Below the pieces are notes generated by a model, which ran no database searches, had not been told where the DNA came from, and saw only the letters and a list, made by a program, of their open reading frames with translations. DNA of 23,855 bases, taken from an uncultured Pseudomonadota bacterium (GTDB taxonomy: Bacteria; Pseudomonadota; Alphaproteobacteria; RF32; CAG-239). The translations under genes were made by a program, and so were the position numbers. The stretch lies in NCBI GenBank assembly GCA_902795745.1, contig CADBMG010000107.1:1-23855 (forward strand). Reading direction: 5' to 3'. Shown here one piece after another: positions 7,784 through 15,581 of this stretch (positions are counted from its first letter, which is position 1; each line of letters starts with the position of its first letter).

Positions 7784-9340
7784 CTATAACACTCCCGAAC
7801 CGACAGCATAACGAATACCTGTTTCAAACCATTCGATAAAGTTACCGTTGGTTTTAGTTTTGAAAACAATGCTTACTTTATAACCGGTAGCAGCAACGGC
7901 AATCCACTGACTTTGCATAATATTGCTGCCGGAATACCCCCATTTTGAAGCTATCGGACGTTGCCGTGAAGACCACTTTATTTTGTTCCATTTGGTTGTA
8001 TTGCCGTTCCCGATATTTTCGGCATATTCTACATTTTGCTTTTGCATATCGGTATTGAGATAAATTACCAGATTATACTGTTTAGCCGCTTTTGTACGCG
8101 GATTTATCAGCAACATTTTCTTTAAGCTCTCACAGCCAAAATTACTGAATGCCTGTTCTACTGTTCCGGATATAGGCATTCCATTGTCACTGTAACCTTC
8201 ATCAAATAAATAAACACCATTGTCCGAACCAAAATAGATTCTGCCGTCAAACATTTGCCAACACAAAGCTCTGATGTTAGTAAAACGACACCAAGCTCCT
8301 GTATTAAGGTTAATAACATGTTGTTCAAATTGGTTGGCTACCGGAACATTAAAAATGGCATAACCGCCGCGATTGTAAATAATGCCATGCCAACCGTTCA
8401 AACGACTGTAATACGCGCTGCGATTCAAGACCAAACCGCGAATGGCATCACTGAATGCCAAACTTGAAGCACTGATACAATCAACGGGTAAAGCTTTACT
8501 CAAAGGAATATACCCGTCTTCACTGATAATAACAACATCACCCTGATAAGCCACCAGACATTGATAACCGATAGGTTTGCTGACTTTATAGGAACCTCGT
8601 AATTTCCAGTCATCGGCATTATTGACATTAATTCCGGCATAAACGAGAGCTTCTCCCTCTGATGTAATGAAAACCGTTAAATCGTCAATTCCCTGTCCTC
8701 CGTCTTGCGTCCAGTTGGCAACGGCTACCAAATGTCCGCCGAAACGACTGACCTGTGAAAGATCAAAGCATTGCAATGTTCCGCTTATATTTCCGGCAAC
8801 TTCCGGATACCAAACACGCATTGAGTTCTTTTCTACAAACCACAAGCGTTGTTTTGATACGGCAACATTTATAATTGACGAAGGATTTAAGTTTTCAGCA
8901 CTGAATTGCCAATTTTCAAAATGTTCGACATTGTTGTCATCAATATAAAATACTTTAGGTGTATCAATTCCATTTACGAAATAGAGATGATTTTTATATT
9001 GTACAGTCTGACAGCGAGGTTGCGTAAAACTTACGCCGGCAACCGGTGTTTTTTGATTACGCGAACTTATATCATATACCGTATGTCCGGCAATGGCAAA
9101 AAATCGCAAATCGGTGCCTTTTTGATATGGTGCCAAAGTGGCAACCGCATCATCAGTTTCTTCATAAAGAACATAGCCCGGACGCAAAGCAACTTTGGTA
9201 TCAAGTGGCAGATAATTGTCCATTGTAACGGCATAATCCATTTCCATATCTGCCAAACTGTCGCGGACATTAAGACCTTTCAACGGTGCCGGTAAAGTTA
9301 TGTTTATCGACTGGTTAGTGCGCGTCGGTAACTTTAACAT
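7784..9340 (-). CDS. P22 gp10-like tail hub / packaged-DNA stabilisation protein
   Basis: A 518-residue beta-rich protein. It starts with INITLPAPLKGLNVRDSLAD and MDNYLPLDTKVALRPGYVLY, an N-terminus typical of phage stabilisation proteins related to P22 gp10, followed by repeated beta-blades (LRFFAIAGHTVYDIS, HLYFVNGIDTPKVFYID, RLWFVEKNSMRVWYP, GRIYFGSDNGVYLFDEG) that suggest a propeller. In P22 the protein closes the portal channel below gp4. The start overlaps the end of the gp4-like gene by 26 bases; inside that overlap is GAGGAGGTGAT, a near-perfect ribosome binding site 8 bases before the ATG, which fixes the start and suggests strong translation. Confidence 0.75.
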   Translation of the reverse strand: MLKLPTRTNQSINITLPAPLKGLNVRDSLADMEMDYAVTMDNYLPLDTKVALRPGYVLYEETDDAVATLAPYQKGTDLRFFAIAGHTVYDISSRNQKTPVAGVSFTQPRCQTVQYKNHLYFVNGIDTPKVFYIDDNNVEHFENWQFSAENLNPSSIINVAVSKQRLWFVEKNSMRVWYPEVAGNISGTLQCFDLSQVSRFGGHLVAVANWTQDGGQGIDDLTVFITSEGEALVYAGINVNNADDWKLRGSYKVSKPIGYQCLVAYQGDVVIISEDGYIPLSKALPVDCISASSLAFSDAIRGLVLNRSAYYSRLNGWHGIIYNRGGYAIFNVPVANQFEQHVINLNTGAWCRFTNIRALCWQMFDGRIYFGSDNGVYLFDEGYSDNGMPISGTVEQAFSNFGCESLKKMLLINPRTKAAKQYNLVIYLNTDMQKQNVEYAENIGNGNTTKWNKIKWSSRQRPIASKWGYSGSNIMQSQWIAVAATGYKVSIVFKTKTNGNFIEWFETGIRYAVGSGVL

Positions 9341-10028
9341 TGATAATCACCTCCTCACCTGCACCACCGTTATTGCTGGCCAAACATATATCCTTGGTTG
9401 CCAACTCCGAACCGTAGCGTTTTTTCAATTCTTTTTCATACTCATCATATTCTTCTGTATAATCCATACCGTTACGCTTCAGCCAACGCCACAAAATACC
9501 GAGCTTTACCAAATATTCATCAAAAATAGGAACATCGGTATTGGCAGTAAGTACATTTTTTTCCAATAATGTTTTATAGTCCCAGACAATATTATTGGAG
9601 CGATATTGAAACACTATTTTCATTCTGCAAGATGGAGGATTAAGAAATATCAATCGACCGTTTTGCAGCTTAAACTTAACATCATTACTGGGACTGTTGA
9701 AATATTTTTCCTTCATCCATTGTTCGGGAGTAATTGCTCCGATTACGCGCTCTTGCATATCTTTTATGTAAATTGTATTACAAATAAGACAATAAAAATC
9801 TTGCACATAATCGCTAAGCAAATAACTGCTTTGACCTTTGTTTGCCGTCAGACAACCTTCTTTGGTAAGTTCTTCCCAGTTTCCGTAGCGCAACAAGCTG
9901 TCAAGTGTCGATTTGGCAACGCTTAAAAATATACTGTCTTGCTGACTGTTTTTATTAAACAAATCTTCCGGTCGTTTAACCGCTGCTAAATCTGCCGCTT
10001 CTTGGCAAATATCCAGAATTGTTTTCAT
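9315..10028 (-). CDS. P22 gp4-like tail accessory / head completion protein
   Basis: A 237-residue protein beginning MKTILDICQEAADLAAVKRP, the characteristic N-terminus of gp4-type head-to-tail adaptors, with the helix pair AKSTLDSLLRYGNWEELTKE and the later LGILWRWLKRNGMDYTEEYD. Such proteins attach to the portal ring after packaging and carry the tail. Its place between capsid-proximal genes and the gp10-like gene matches the P22 order. The start overlaps the previous stop by four bases (ATGA type), so translation is coupled. P22 gp4 also has muralytic activity; no glycosidase motif can be claimed here. Confidence 0.75.
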   Translation of the reverse strand: MKTILDICQEAADLAAVKRPEDLFNKNSQQDSIFLSVAKSTLDSLLRYGNWEELTKEGCLTANKGQSSYLLSDYVQDFYCLICNTIYIKDMQERVIGAITPEQWMKEKYFNSPSNDVKFKLQNGRLIFLNPPSCRMKIVFQYRSNNIVWDYKTLLEKNVLTANTDVPIFDEYLVKLGILWRWLKRNGMDYTEEYDEYEKELKKRYGSELATKDICLASNNGGAGEEVIINVKVTDAH

Positions 10029-10609
10029 TTTCTTTCTCCTTTCTTAAATGACCATATATGCCTGTTAGAATTAAGAGCCTGTTGCAAGTTTCGCACTTTA
10101 TCTTCCAAGTCGGTAATTTTTCTCTGATATTCCTTTTCTTTTGCCGTCATTTGTGCCAAAAGGTTATTATCTCTGGCATTCTGCACAAACTTTTTAGCTA
10201 AAGCATTTTCATTTTGCAGACAAAGTGTCTGAACTTTTCCGGCATCAAGAGCGGCCAAATCTTCCACCGTAAATAAACCGCGGCTTTTGCAGGTTTCAAT
10301 TTCTGCTGCGGTTAAAAAGGCAAATTGTTCCAATGGTGTGCCGCTTTTTACCTTTTCTTTTGCTAATTGATAAAGTGCGTATTCACGCGGAAAGCGCTTG
10401 ATTTTTTCTTCCGTAGCCGGCTGATTATAAACCTCTGTGTTATTATCTTTGAGGCGAATTTCCACATAAGTTACATTTTTAAAAACCGGTAGTCCGTTTT
10501 CGCTCACATTACCGGTTTTTACCGCCTTATCGTAAAAACGTGCCGCTACATTGCGGTCATCTTCTACATTGGCGGCAACCTGTTGAAACATTGCAAAATC
10601 CATATCCAT
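10025..10609 (-). CDS. Phage protein of unknown function with C-terminal coiled coil
   Basis: A 194-residue protein. The first half (about 1-70) is mixed and contains a strand VTYVEIRLKDNNTEVYNQPA; the middle is helical (ERYALYQL-like segment PREYALYQLAKEKVKSG); the segment LFTVEDLAALDAGKVQTLCL resembles a short helix-hairpin-helix; the last 60 residues, with TDLEDKVRNLQQALN, form a coiled coil. It lies between the major capsid and gp4-like genes and overlaps the latter by four bases. A virion or head-completion role is likely from position only. The hairpin with T-run at 10641-10678 lies about 30 bases before its start, so its level is probably set below that of capsid protein. Confidence 0.65.
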   Translation of the reverse strand: MDMDFAMFQQVAANVEDDRNVAARFYDKAVKTGNVSENGLPVFKNVTYVEIRLKDNNTEVYNQPATEEKIKRFPREYALYQLAKEKVKSGTPLEQFAFLTAAEIETCKSRGLFTVEDLAALDAGKVQTLCLQNENALAKKFVQNARDNNLLAQMTAKEKEYQRKITDLEDKVRNLQQALNSNRHIWSFKKGERK

Positions 10610-10640
10610 TATCCGTTTCCTTTCTTTAACTTCTGATGAT

Positions 10641-10678
10641 AAAAAGGCGCTGCCGTCATTTAATACGACAGCAACGCC
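10641..10678 (-). terminator. Terminator or attenuator after the major capsid gene
   Basis: Minus-strand GGCGTTGCTGTC (10678-10667) pairs with GACGGCAGCGCC (10657-10646), loop about 9 bases, then five T. Two of the twelve pairs are G-U in the minus-strand RNA and would be A-C clashes on the plus strand, so the structure was selected in leftward transcripts. It lies between the capsid gene and the next gene of the same operon. Confidence 0.8.
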
Positions 10679-10696
10679 GATTTTATTGTTGTTGTT

Positions 10697-11671
10697 TTAG
10701 CCGTTATTAGTAGTGTCGTTGATTAACACGCCTTGCAAAGCCGCATTGCTCATAGTCAAATTACCGGCCCAACCGATAATTTTATAAAACGCATCTTGGT
10801 TAACAGCCATTCTCTCGCCACCGATAACCTTCATGTCGCGGTCACGGTGAGTGCGCAAATAAATGTAGTTACTGTTTAAGAAATACATGTGATTTGCCGG
10901 ACAATAACCGCCCTGCCCGCCGTCATAAATCACATCAGCACCTTTGAATTTAAGGCTGACAAAGCCGGCATCGGCTAATTTAGGATCAGAAAAGCGTTGC
11001 ATATCCATTAAAGTTGAATCGTAAACAGCATACAAGGCATCGTCGCAAACAATCAAATCCGGTTTATCGCTGCCACGAGTGCATTTATTGTACAATGCTC
11101 CCATCTCTTTTGTAATATTGTTTTCATCCAAAGCTGCAGTTGCCGATTGGTTACGCCAAAATTCATTACCTGTTGTAGCACGGTTAATTCCACCGACTGT
11201 TCCGCTGGTAGGATCATCAGCTACCAGCAATGCTAAACCGCCGATTTCTTTGCCGGAAGAACCTGTGCCGTCACTGTAAATTGCTTGTGAAATTTTATTG
11301 CACAATGTTTTTTCGGCATTATGAATGCGCTTTTCCAACAAATCCATCATTTGTTCCGGACCACTGTTAATCAGGATTTCTTCACCGGAAATAGCTACCG
11401 GAACAGCGCAAAGTTTCAGCGCGTATTCGGCGGCAGTAAACAACTGTTTCGGGCTGTATGTAATTGTATCATATCCGGAATACCAAACCATATCTCCTTC
11501 ACCGTATTCTAACTCTTCCAAAATTTTAGAACCGCCGGTAATCGGACGCTGATTACCTTTTTCTTTAAGGCGTTTCAAAAGCGCATTGTTTTTGGAAACA
11601 TTATCACGCAGATTGCGCGAACGGCTCTCCAAAGTTACGGTTAAAACATCATTAAAATTTGAATTACTCAT
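10697..11671 (-). CDS. Major capsid protein
   Basis: A 324-residue protein that fits a major capsid (coat) protein with HK97-type fold. Visible features are an N-terminal helical arm (residues 1-40, ESRSRNLRDNVSKNNALLKR), the segment GGSKILEELEYGEGDMVWYS, a long spine-like helix around EQMMDLLEKRIHNAEKTLCN, the loop GGLALLVADDPTSGTVGGIN, and the C-terminal part with a conserved-looking GGERMAVNQDAFYKIIGWAG. The preceding scaffold-like gene and following terminator are the usual context, and coat protein is the most abundantly needed product. AAAGGA precedes the ATG. Assignment rests on position, size and composition; P22 coat itself is longer (430 residues). Confidence 0.85.
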   Translation of the reverse strand: MSNSNFNDVLTVTLESRSRNLRDNVSKNNALLKRLKEKGNQRPITGGSKILEELEYGEGDMVWYSGYDTITYSPKQLFTAAEYALKLCAVPVAISGEEILINSGPEQMMDLLEKRIHNAEKTLCNKISQAIYSDGTGSSGKEIGGLALLVADDPTSGTVGGINRATTGNEFWRNQSATAALDENNITKEMGALYNKCTRGSDKPDLIVCDDALYAVYDSTLMDMQRFSDPKLADAGFVSLKFKGADVIYDGGQGGYCPANHMYFLNSNYIYLRTHRDRDMKVIGGERMAVNQDAFYKIIGWAGNLTMSNAALQGVLINDTTNNG

Positions 11672-11700
11672 TATATTTATCCTTTACTTTTGTTAAAAAA

Positions 11701-12594
11701 TTAATCCATGAAAGCTGCCATATTTTTTTCAATTTCCTCACGTAATGTGAGTTCTCTTTCCGGCACTTCCGTCTTGCCCTTCGGTGCAAATGAAGCCTGT
11801 TTAGCTTTTTGCACTTCTGCAGCTTGGGAGCTGATTTTGTTTTGAATCAGCTGTTCGCGTACTGCCGGATGCATCCACAATGCTTTTTCGTAGGCATCAG
11901 ATACATCAGAAGCAGTTCCGTTCAGCAACAAGCCGTAAACCTGTTGCTTAACCTCCTCAAAATAAGGGTGCAACGGCTGACCATTATCGTCGGTCTGGCA
12001 AGCAAACATTGACACCATATCAACCAAGCGTTGATACCGCTCCTGCTGTAAATGTTCCTGCATACGATGATAATCGCGCTCTAAATCGCACAGGCGAGCG
12101 ATAACTTCTTGGGTTATCGGAGAGCTGACTGTCGCATTATTTGAGCTTGGCTTAATGCCATAACAAACAGCAATTGCATTCAATGTTTCCACCGGATTTT
12201 GCTGTAAATTGGCATCAATGGTAGCCAAGCCTTCAAGCCAACGCTCTAATTTTTCTATGCCTGCCTGATGCAATCTGTCACGATGAGCGGCAAAAATTTT
12301 CTCCACCCATGCATACCCTTGCAATTCGTTGCGCATTTGCGTTGCTGCCTTATTATATTCTTCCTCATGAGCACAAAGATAACGCTGCCATTCAAGCGGC
12401 AGATTTTTAAAATCATCGGCGAATTTTTTATCAAAACTCGCCGGTGCCTCTACATTTTCTACCGTTTCCTCGGATATTATCTCTGTATTATCGGAAGAGT
12501 TTTCTTTTGTTGCATCAATTTCCGACTTCGGCTCAATTAAGCCTCGGGCGACAAATTGACGTTCAAGTTCTTCTCTTAATTCACTCATTTCCAT
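11701..12594 (-). CDS. Scaffold-like protein
   Basis: A 297-residue, highly charged, mainly helical protein. An acidic low-complexity N-terminus (SEIDATKENSSDNTEIISEE) leads into FKNLPLEWQRYLCAHEEEYN, a long helical middle, and a Lys/Glu-rich C-terminus (AKQASFAPKGKTEVPERELT). This composition and its place immediately upstream of the major capsid gene are typical of phage internal scaffolds, which guide procapsid assembly and then leave. No protease motif is visible, so it is not obviously a fused prohead protease. The start overlaps the stop of the previous small gene by ten bases; AAGGA lies before the ATG. Confidence 0.75.
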   Translation of the reverse strand: MEMSELREELERQFVARGLIEPKSEIDATKENSSDNTEIISEETVENVEAPASFDKKFADDFKNLPLEWQRYLCAHEEEYNKAATQMRNELQGYAWVEKIFAAHRDRLHQAGIEKLERWLEGLATIDANLQQNPVETLNAIAVCYGIKPSSNNATVSSPITQEVIARLCDLERDYHRMQEHLQQERYQRLVDMVSMFACQTDDNGQPLHPYFEEVKQQVYGLLLNGTASDVSDAYEKALWMHPAVREQLIQNKISSQAAEVQKAKQASFAPKGKTEVPERELTLREEIEKNMAAFMD

Positions 12595-12812
12595 ATTATC
12601 CTTTTATAGTTGTAAAGAAAATCGGCCCAGAGTGACTGGCGCCGATCTTGTTCTTGTTGATAACGAATATTTTTGATATATTCGTCGGAAAAGTCGCCGG
12701 CATGGGCAAGCCCGTTTGCCTTTAAATACTTATCGACATCCGCGACCGAAGATGCGACAGATCCGTCCGGAAGAACAATCTCTTCCGTGAATTGCTTCAT
12801 AAAATTTGCCAT
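12585..12812 (-). CDS. Small phage protein of unknown function
   Basis: A 75-residue protein between the large terminase and the scaffold-like gene. It starts MANFMKQFTEEIVLPDGSVA, includes the helical segment DVDKYLKANGLAHAGDFSDE and ends with aromatic and basic residues (LWADFLYNYKRIIWK). No family recognised. An AAAAAGGA ribosome binding site fixes the start 18 bases after the terminase stop, and its end overlaps the scaffold-like start, so it belongs to the same translational chain. A head-assembly or packaging helper is possible from position alone. Confidence 0.65.
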   Translation of the reverse strand: MANFMKQFTEEIVLPDGSVASSVADVDKYLKANGLAHAGDFSDEYIKNIRYQQEQDRRQSLWADFLYNYKRIIWK

Positions 12813-12830
12813 TATTTTATCCTTTTTAAT

Positions 12831-14150
12831 TTACCATCCACCTTTGTCGGAACGTACTCTGAATAAACTTTCAATGCTGTTGGGCTGCATATCGTAAAGA
12901 TTATCCAATACCCGATCGTAAACCGGTTCGGCAAAGGTCAAAGCCAATGCATCAGCCATATCGGGAGAACGTCCCAGTCGACTTTTAATTTCAGCTTTTT
13001 CTTCCAACTGTAACCGCCCGCGACTATCGTATTTTTTATTAACACTGCACAGTTCGCTCGCCAAAGCGTCACTTTTCGGAAGTTGCGCTCCTCCTTCGTC
13101 TTCCAACCATTGCCTAAGTTCATCCCACATTTCTGCTCGCCGATTATGGTAACGCTCTTCCAGCATGGCTTTAGCCCCAAACATAACCGAACGCACCACT
13201 TTCTTTAAGCTGCGTTCTAGCAAAATGTCTACTACCCCTCCACCCACACCACCGGCATCAATAAATACCCGAGCCGGATGATATTGGCGTATAAAAAAAG
13301 TGGCTTGATTTGCCACCTCAACATTATCCAAATGCTTAAAACTTTTAAATTCTAAACAAACCCGTCCGCGCCTGAAACAAAATACTGTTGCATCATCGCC
13401 GAAACGAGCCACGTCAACCCCGATAATCAGCGGAGCTTTTGAAGTACGCCACATGGTTTCCATAGCTGAACGCACATATTTGTAAGCAATCAGCTTATTG
13501 GTGCCGACCGCTGCCGGTGCCCCCAGCCATATATGCTCATAGTCATCCGGATTTTCTTTTTGACATTTGAGTGCCAGATACTTCATTTCTTCGGGACAGA
13601 ACGGATTATCGGTATAATTTACCTTAACCACCAGAGTACGTTCGTCGGGATGCGCTCCGACAGCAACCCACACCGGATCGTTTTCCAATTCTCTGTTCAT
13701 GGAAATCCAAATTTCCGAACCGGATTTACGAATTGTCGGATTTAATATATCCCAACTTTTTTTACTGATTTTTTGCGCTTCTTCCAGCCAAACAATATCA
13801 ATTCCTTCCAACGATTTGATATTACCGGCATATTGTTCCTGCAAACCCTTAAAAATAAATGTTGTACCGGTTATTTGATTTATTATTTGGGTGGCGGTAA
13901 TTTTATAGTCGCTGAGTTTATATTCATTAATGCGATCAATCAGCAATTTATAAACTGAATCTTTGATGCTTTCCTGAATCTCGCGCATACATGCAATACG
14001 CAACTTTTTCATACGCCCCAATAATAATAAACTGTCGGCAAAAGCGTAACTTTTGCCACCGGCTCGACCTCCGTAATAAAGTTTATAGCGTTTCTTCATC
14101 GTCAAAAGCGGCGCAAAGATCTTCGGTATTTTTACAATTGTGTTTGTCAT
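12831..14150 (-). CDS. Terminase large subunit
   Basis: A 439-residue packaging motor. ATPase part: Walker A YYGGRAGGKSYAFADSLLLL (about residues 25-44) with the adenine-side segment just before it, a C-terminal-adjacent ACMREIQESIKDSVYKLL, and Walker B DIVWLEEAQ (about 113-121). Nuclease part: PLIIGVDVARFGDDATVFCF with the first metal-binding Asp, RVFIDAGGVGGGVVDIL with the second, and SPDMADALALTFAEPV with the third near the C-terminus. This is the usual headful-type large terminase layout and length. The start overlaps the end of the 91-residue gene by 68 bases; the N-terminus KIPKIFAPLLTMKKRYKLYY fits family N-termini, which supports the longer start. The portal is not next to it, which is unusual. 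Confidence 0.95.
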   Translation of the reverse strand: MTNTIVKIPKIFAPLLTMKKRYKLYYGGRAGGKSYAFADSLLLLGRMKKLRIACMREIQESIKDSVYKLLIDRINEYKLSDYKITATQIINQITGTTFIFKGLQEQYAGNIKSLEGIDIVWLEEAQKISKKSWDILNPTIRKSGSEIWISMNRELENDPVWVAVGAHPDERTLVVKVNYTDNPFCPEEMKYLALKCQKENPDDYEHIWLGAPAAVGTNKLIAYKYVRSAMETMWRTSKAPLIIGVDVARFGDDATVFCFRRGRVCLEFKSFKHLDNVEVANQATFFIRQYHPARVFIDAGGVGGGVVDILLERSLKKVVRSVMFGAKAMLEERYHNRRAEMWDELRQWLEDEGGAQLPKSDALASELCSVNKKYDSRGRLQLEEKAEIKSRLGRSPDMADALALTFAEPVYDRVLDNLYDMQPNSIESLFRVRSDKGGW

Positions 14151-14358
14151 TGATAAAATCCACCAAAATTTTAGTTAAATCATCTTTGTTTTCTTCATAA
14201 GTTTTATCGGCCAAAGCCGAGGCTATTTTACACTTCAACTCTTCGGCTTTCAGTGCCAAATTAATATTGCCTTCGTCAATGGCCATCTGTTGTAATTTTG
14301 CCAACATCTCCAAACTTTCGTCATATGAATATGCCGGTATTTTTTTCTTTTTACCCAT
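14083..14358 (-). CDS. Small protein before large terminase, candidate terminase small subunit
   Basis: A 91-residue protein starting MGKKKKIPAYSYDESLEMLA, then two helices (KLQQMAIDEGNINLALKAEE and LKCKIASALADKTYEENKDD) and an acidic tail. The helical part looks like a short helical repeat and the basic N-terminus could bind DNA. Its 3' end overlaps the large terminase gene by 68 bases, which suggests coupled translation, as for terminase small and large subunits. No classical helix-turn-helix is evident, so the small subunit call is from position and size and is uncertain. AAAGGA precedes the ATG. Confidence 0.6.
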   Translation of the reverse strand: MGKKKKIPAYSYDESLEMLAKLQQMAIDEGNINLALKAEELKCKIASALADKTYEENKDDLTKILVDFINDKHNCKNTEDLCAAFDDEETL

Positions 14359-14371
14359 AATTGTTCCTTTC

Positions 14372-14617
14372 TCACTGTTCTAAATCCTTATTTGTTTCCA
14401 ACTCCAACCGCAATTTATTAAGCCGCGCTAACCATTCCCACAAATGCGGATAATCTTCGCTGCCGAGAGTTTGCAATTCTTCGGCAACAGCCTTACCTCC
14501 TTTGGGAAAAATCGGCATAAATTGTGTATCACAACTGACCCGAACGCAGCAATTTAAGCAACTCATCGCGATTAGCATTAGGCATAGCTTGAATTTGTGC
14601 TCTTTTTTGCGCCACAT
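14372..14617 (-). CDS. o-spanin (Rz1-like outer-membrane lipoprotein), overlapping i-spanin
   Basis: An 81-residue lipoprotein. The basic start MWRKKEHKFK is followed by a hydrophobic core (LCLMLIAMSC) and a lipobox ending LNCC, then a short periplasmic part with FPKGGKAVAEEL and PHLWEWLARLNKLRLELE. It is read in a different frame from the i-spanin gene, overlapping its last 89 bases. The ATG at 14617 has GGTGGAGGT nine bases upstream, a strong ribosome binding site lying inside the i-spanin coding region, so the longer open frame up to 14689 is not needed. Spanins link inner and outer membranes and fuse them in the last step of lysis. The lipobox plus overlapping partner make the call strong. 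Confidence 0.85.
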   Translation of the reverse strand: MWRKKEHKFKLCLMLIAMSCLNCCVRVSCDTQFMPIFPKGGKAVAEELQTLGSEDYPHLWEWLARLNKLRLELETNKDLEQ

Positions 14618-14735
14618 ATTTAATAACCTCCACCTGTTTTTCGATAATTTTTGTTTTGGCCTGACTTTTGCCGTATAAATATCCGCCACAGATACATAAA
14701 AAGCACAACATGAAATAAAGCAAAATCATTTTCAT
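14529..14735 (-). CDS. i-spanin (Rz-like inner-membrane protein)
   Basis: A 68-residue protein: an N-terminal membrane anchor (MILLYFMLCFLCICGGYLYG, residues 3-22) followed by a charged periplasmic helix (KSQAKTKIIEKQVEVIKYVA and QKRAQIQAMPNANRDELLKL). This anchor plus coiled-coil layout is that of inner-membrane spanins, though short. The start at 14735 overlaps the stop of the 55-residue gene in an ATGA arrangement, implying coupled translation; the frame is open to 14864 but those residues duplicate coding space used by the 55-residue gene. Its partner o-spanin is embedded in its 3' half. The outer and inner partners together span the periplasm and complete lysis. Confidence 0.8.
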   Translation of the reverse strand: MKMILLYFMLCFLCICGGYLYGKSQAKTKIIEKQVEVIKYVAQKRAQIQAMPNANRDELLKLLRSGQL

Positions 14736-14899
14736 GGCCAAATCTTTCCCAGCACGGAAACAATGTCCGTCTTCAAGCATGCAGTGATTAGTAAAATTAC
14801 AATTCCCCATACTAAAAAATACAGTCTTTTTATGCGAGCTATCGTTAAAATCAACCATCGCCAAAAATTACATTTGCATTTTTGTTTTTTACGTTTCAT
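14732..14899 (-). CDS. 55-residue single-span membrane protein in the lysis cassette
   Basis: A small gene not obvious from length alone. The ATG at 14899 has AAGGAG eight bases upstream, and the stop TGA shares bases with the i-spanin start (ATGA). The product starts with a very basic, Cys-containing N-terminus (MKRKKQKCKCNFWRW), then RIKRLYFLVWGIVILLITAC with one membrane segment (about residues 27-42), then a short tail KTDIVSVLGKIWP. Position between endolysin and spanins suggests a holin, antiholin or other lysis-timing protein; the positive-inside rule predicts the N-terminus in the cytoplasm. Family is not recognised, and function is inferred from context. Confidence 0.7.
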   Translation of the reverse strand: MKRKKQKCKCNFWRWLILTIARIKRLYFLVWGIVILLITACLKTDIVSVLGKIWP

Positions 14900-14911
14900 C
14901 TTAATTTCTCC

Positions 14912-15337
14912 TTATATGTCATTATAAAAACAATGATTTTTATAAATATAACACGGTTTATGTTCTTTTGCCCAATAAGGTTTAATGCGCTTTGTGTGAT
15001 AATATGTTGCACCATTTGTAAAATCGCGCAACTGACCGCTTACAGCCAACTGCGCAATTTCCCGACACTGTCGAAATGTGGCATCAAATGTATCGACATT
15101 TTGAATTGTTACCAAATTCGCATCACCTTCATTCCAACAACTGAATTGATATTTTTTCAAACATGTTTGCGCTATGCTGGGAATTTTTTTGCCTTGATAA
15201 ATACGATATCCCGTAAACCATTTATTGGCATAAAATCTGTTCATTACCACGCAAGCCACAGCCTCCATACCCTTGCGCCCTTCACTACGCGCTTCACCGT
15301 ATATAGTGCGTGCCAAAATATCAACATCATCAAACAT
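14912..15337 (-). CDS. Endolysin, SleB/CwlJ-type cell wall hydrolase
   Basis: A 141-residue Hydrolase_2 (SleB-like) domain covering the whole protein. The catalytic region is ILARTIYGEARSEGRKGMEA (residues 8-27) with the conserved Glu at about 15, followed by VACVVMNRFY and, further on, IAQTCLKKYQFSCWNEGDAN, matching the family 'QFSC' motif. The final third has FTNGATYYHTKRIKPYWAKE. These enzymes cut the glycan strand of peptidoglycan, as lytic transglycosylases. There is no signal peptide, so export through a holin is expected, and holin-like genes flank it. The start overlaps the stop of the upstream holin-like gene by eight bases. Confidence 0.9.
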   Translation of the reverse strand: MFDDVDILARTIYGEARSEGRKGMEAVACVVMNRFYANKWFTGYRIYQGKKIPSIAQTCLKKYQFSCWNEGDANLVTIQNVDTFDATFRQCREIAQLAVSGQLRDFTNGATYYHTKRIKPYWAKEHKPCYIYKNHCFYNDI

Positions 15338-15581
15338 CGGCTTTTTTCCTTTTGGTCTTATTTTCTATTAAAAATTCCAACCGAGTTTTGATTTCGGTTA
15401 AAACCAAATTTTGTTGGGATTGTAAAACAGCGATGGCTTCCATTTTTCCATCGCTGTTGTTCAATCTGCTTTCTAAATTTTCCAGCTGTACATCATGTCT
15501 GGCCTTCCATTCGCCGATTTTTATTAAAGTGGCAATCAGACCTATCAAAGAGGTACAACCGCTAATTAATCCCCAATCCAT
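15330..15581 (-). CDS. Holin-like protein with N-terminal membrane segment
   Basis: An 83-residue protein. One membrane segment (GLISGCTSLIGLIATLIKIG, about residues 3-22) is followed by a charged helical region (WKARHDVQLENLESRLNNSD) and a basic C-terminus (KTKRKKADV). The start chosen is the second of two adjacent ATGs, with GAGGAG seven bases upstream; the first ATG at 15584 is equally possible, and the frame extends to 15602. It overlaps the 48-residue gene upstream and the endolysin downstream. The place just before the endolysin and one small membrane segment suggest a holin, or a cytoplasmic-facing lysis regulator. Not a recognised holin family. Confidence 0.65.
   Translation of the reverse strand: MDWGLISGCTSLIGLIATLIKIGEWKARHDVQLENLESRLNNSDGKMEAIAVLQSQQNLVLTEIKTRLEFLIENKTKRKKADV

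Noticed and set aside
14529..14864. i-spanin with a 43-residue N-terminal extension
   Set aside because: The extension has no ribosome binding site and overlaps the 55-residue gene, which has one; the ATG at 14735 gives a normal membrane anchor.
14882..15391. 169-codon plus-strand frame opposite the endolysin
   Set aside because: Shadow of the endolysin and the 83-residue gene; hydrophobic, without a ribosome binding site.
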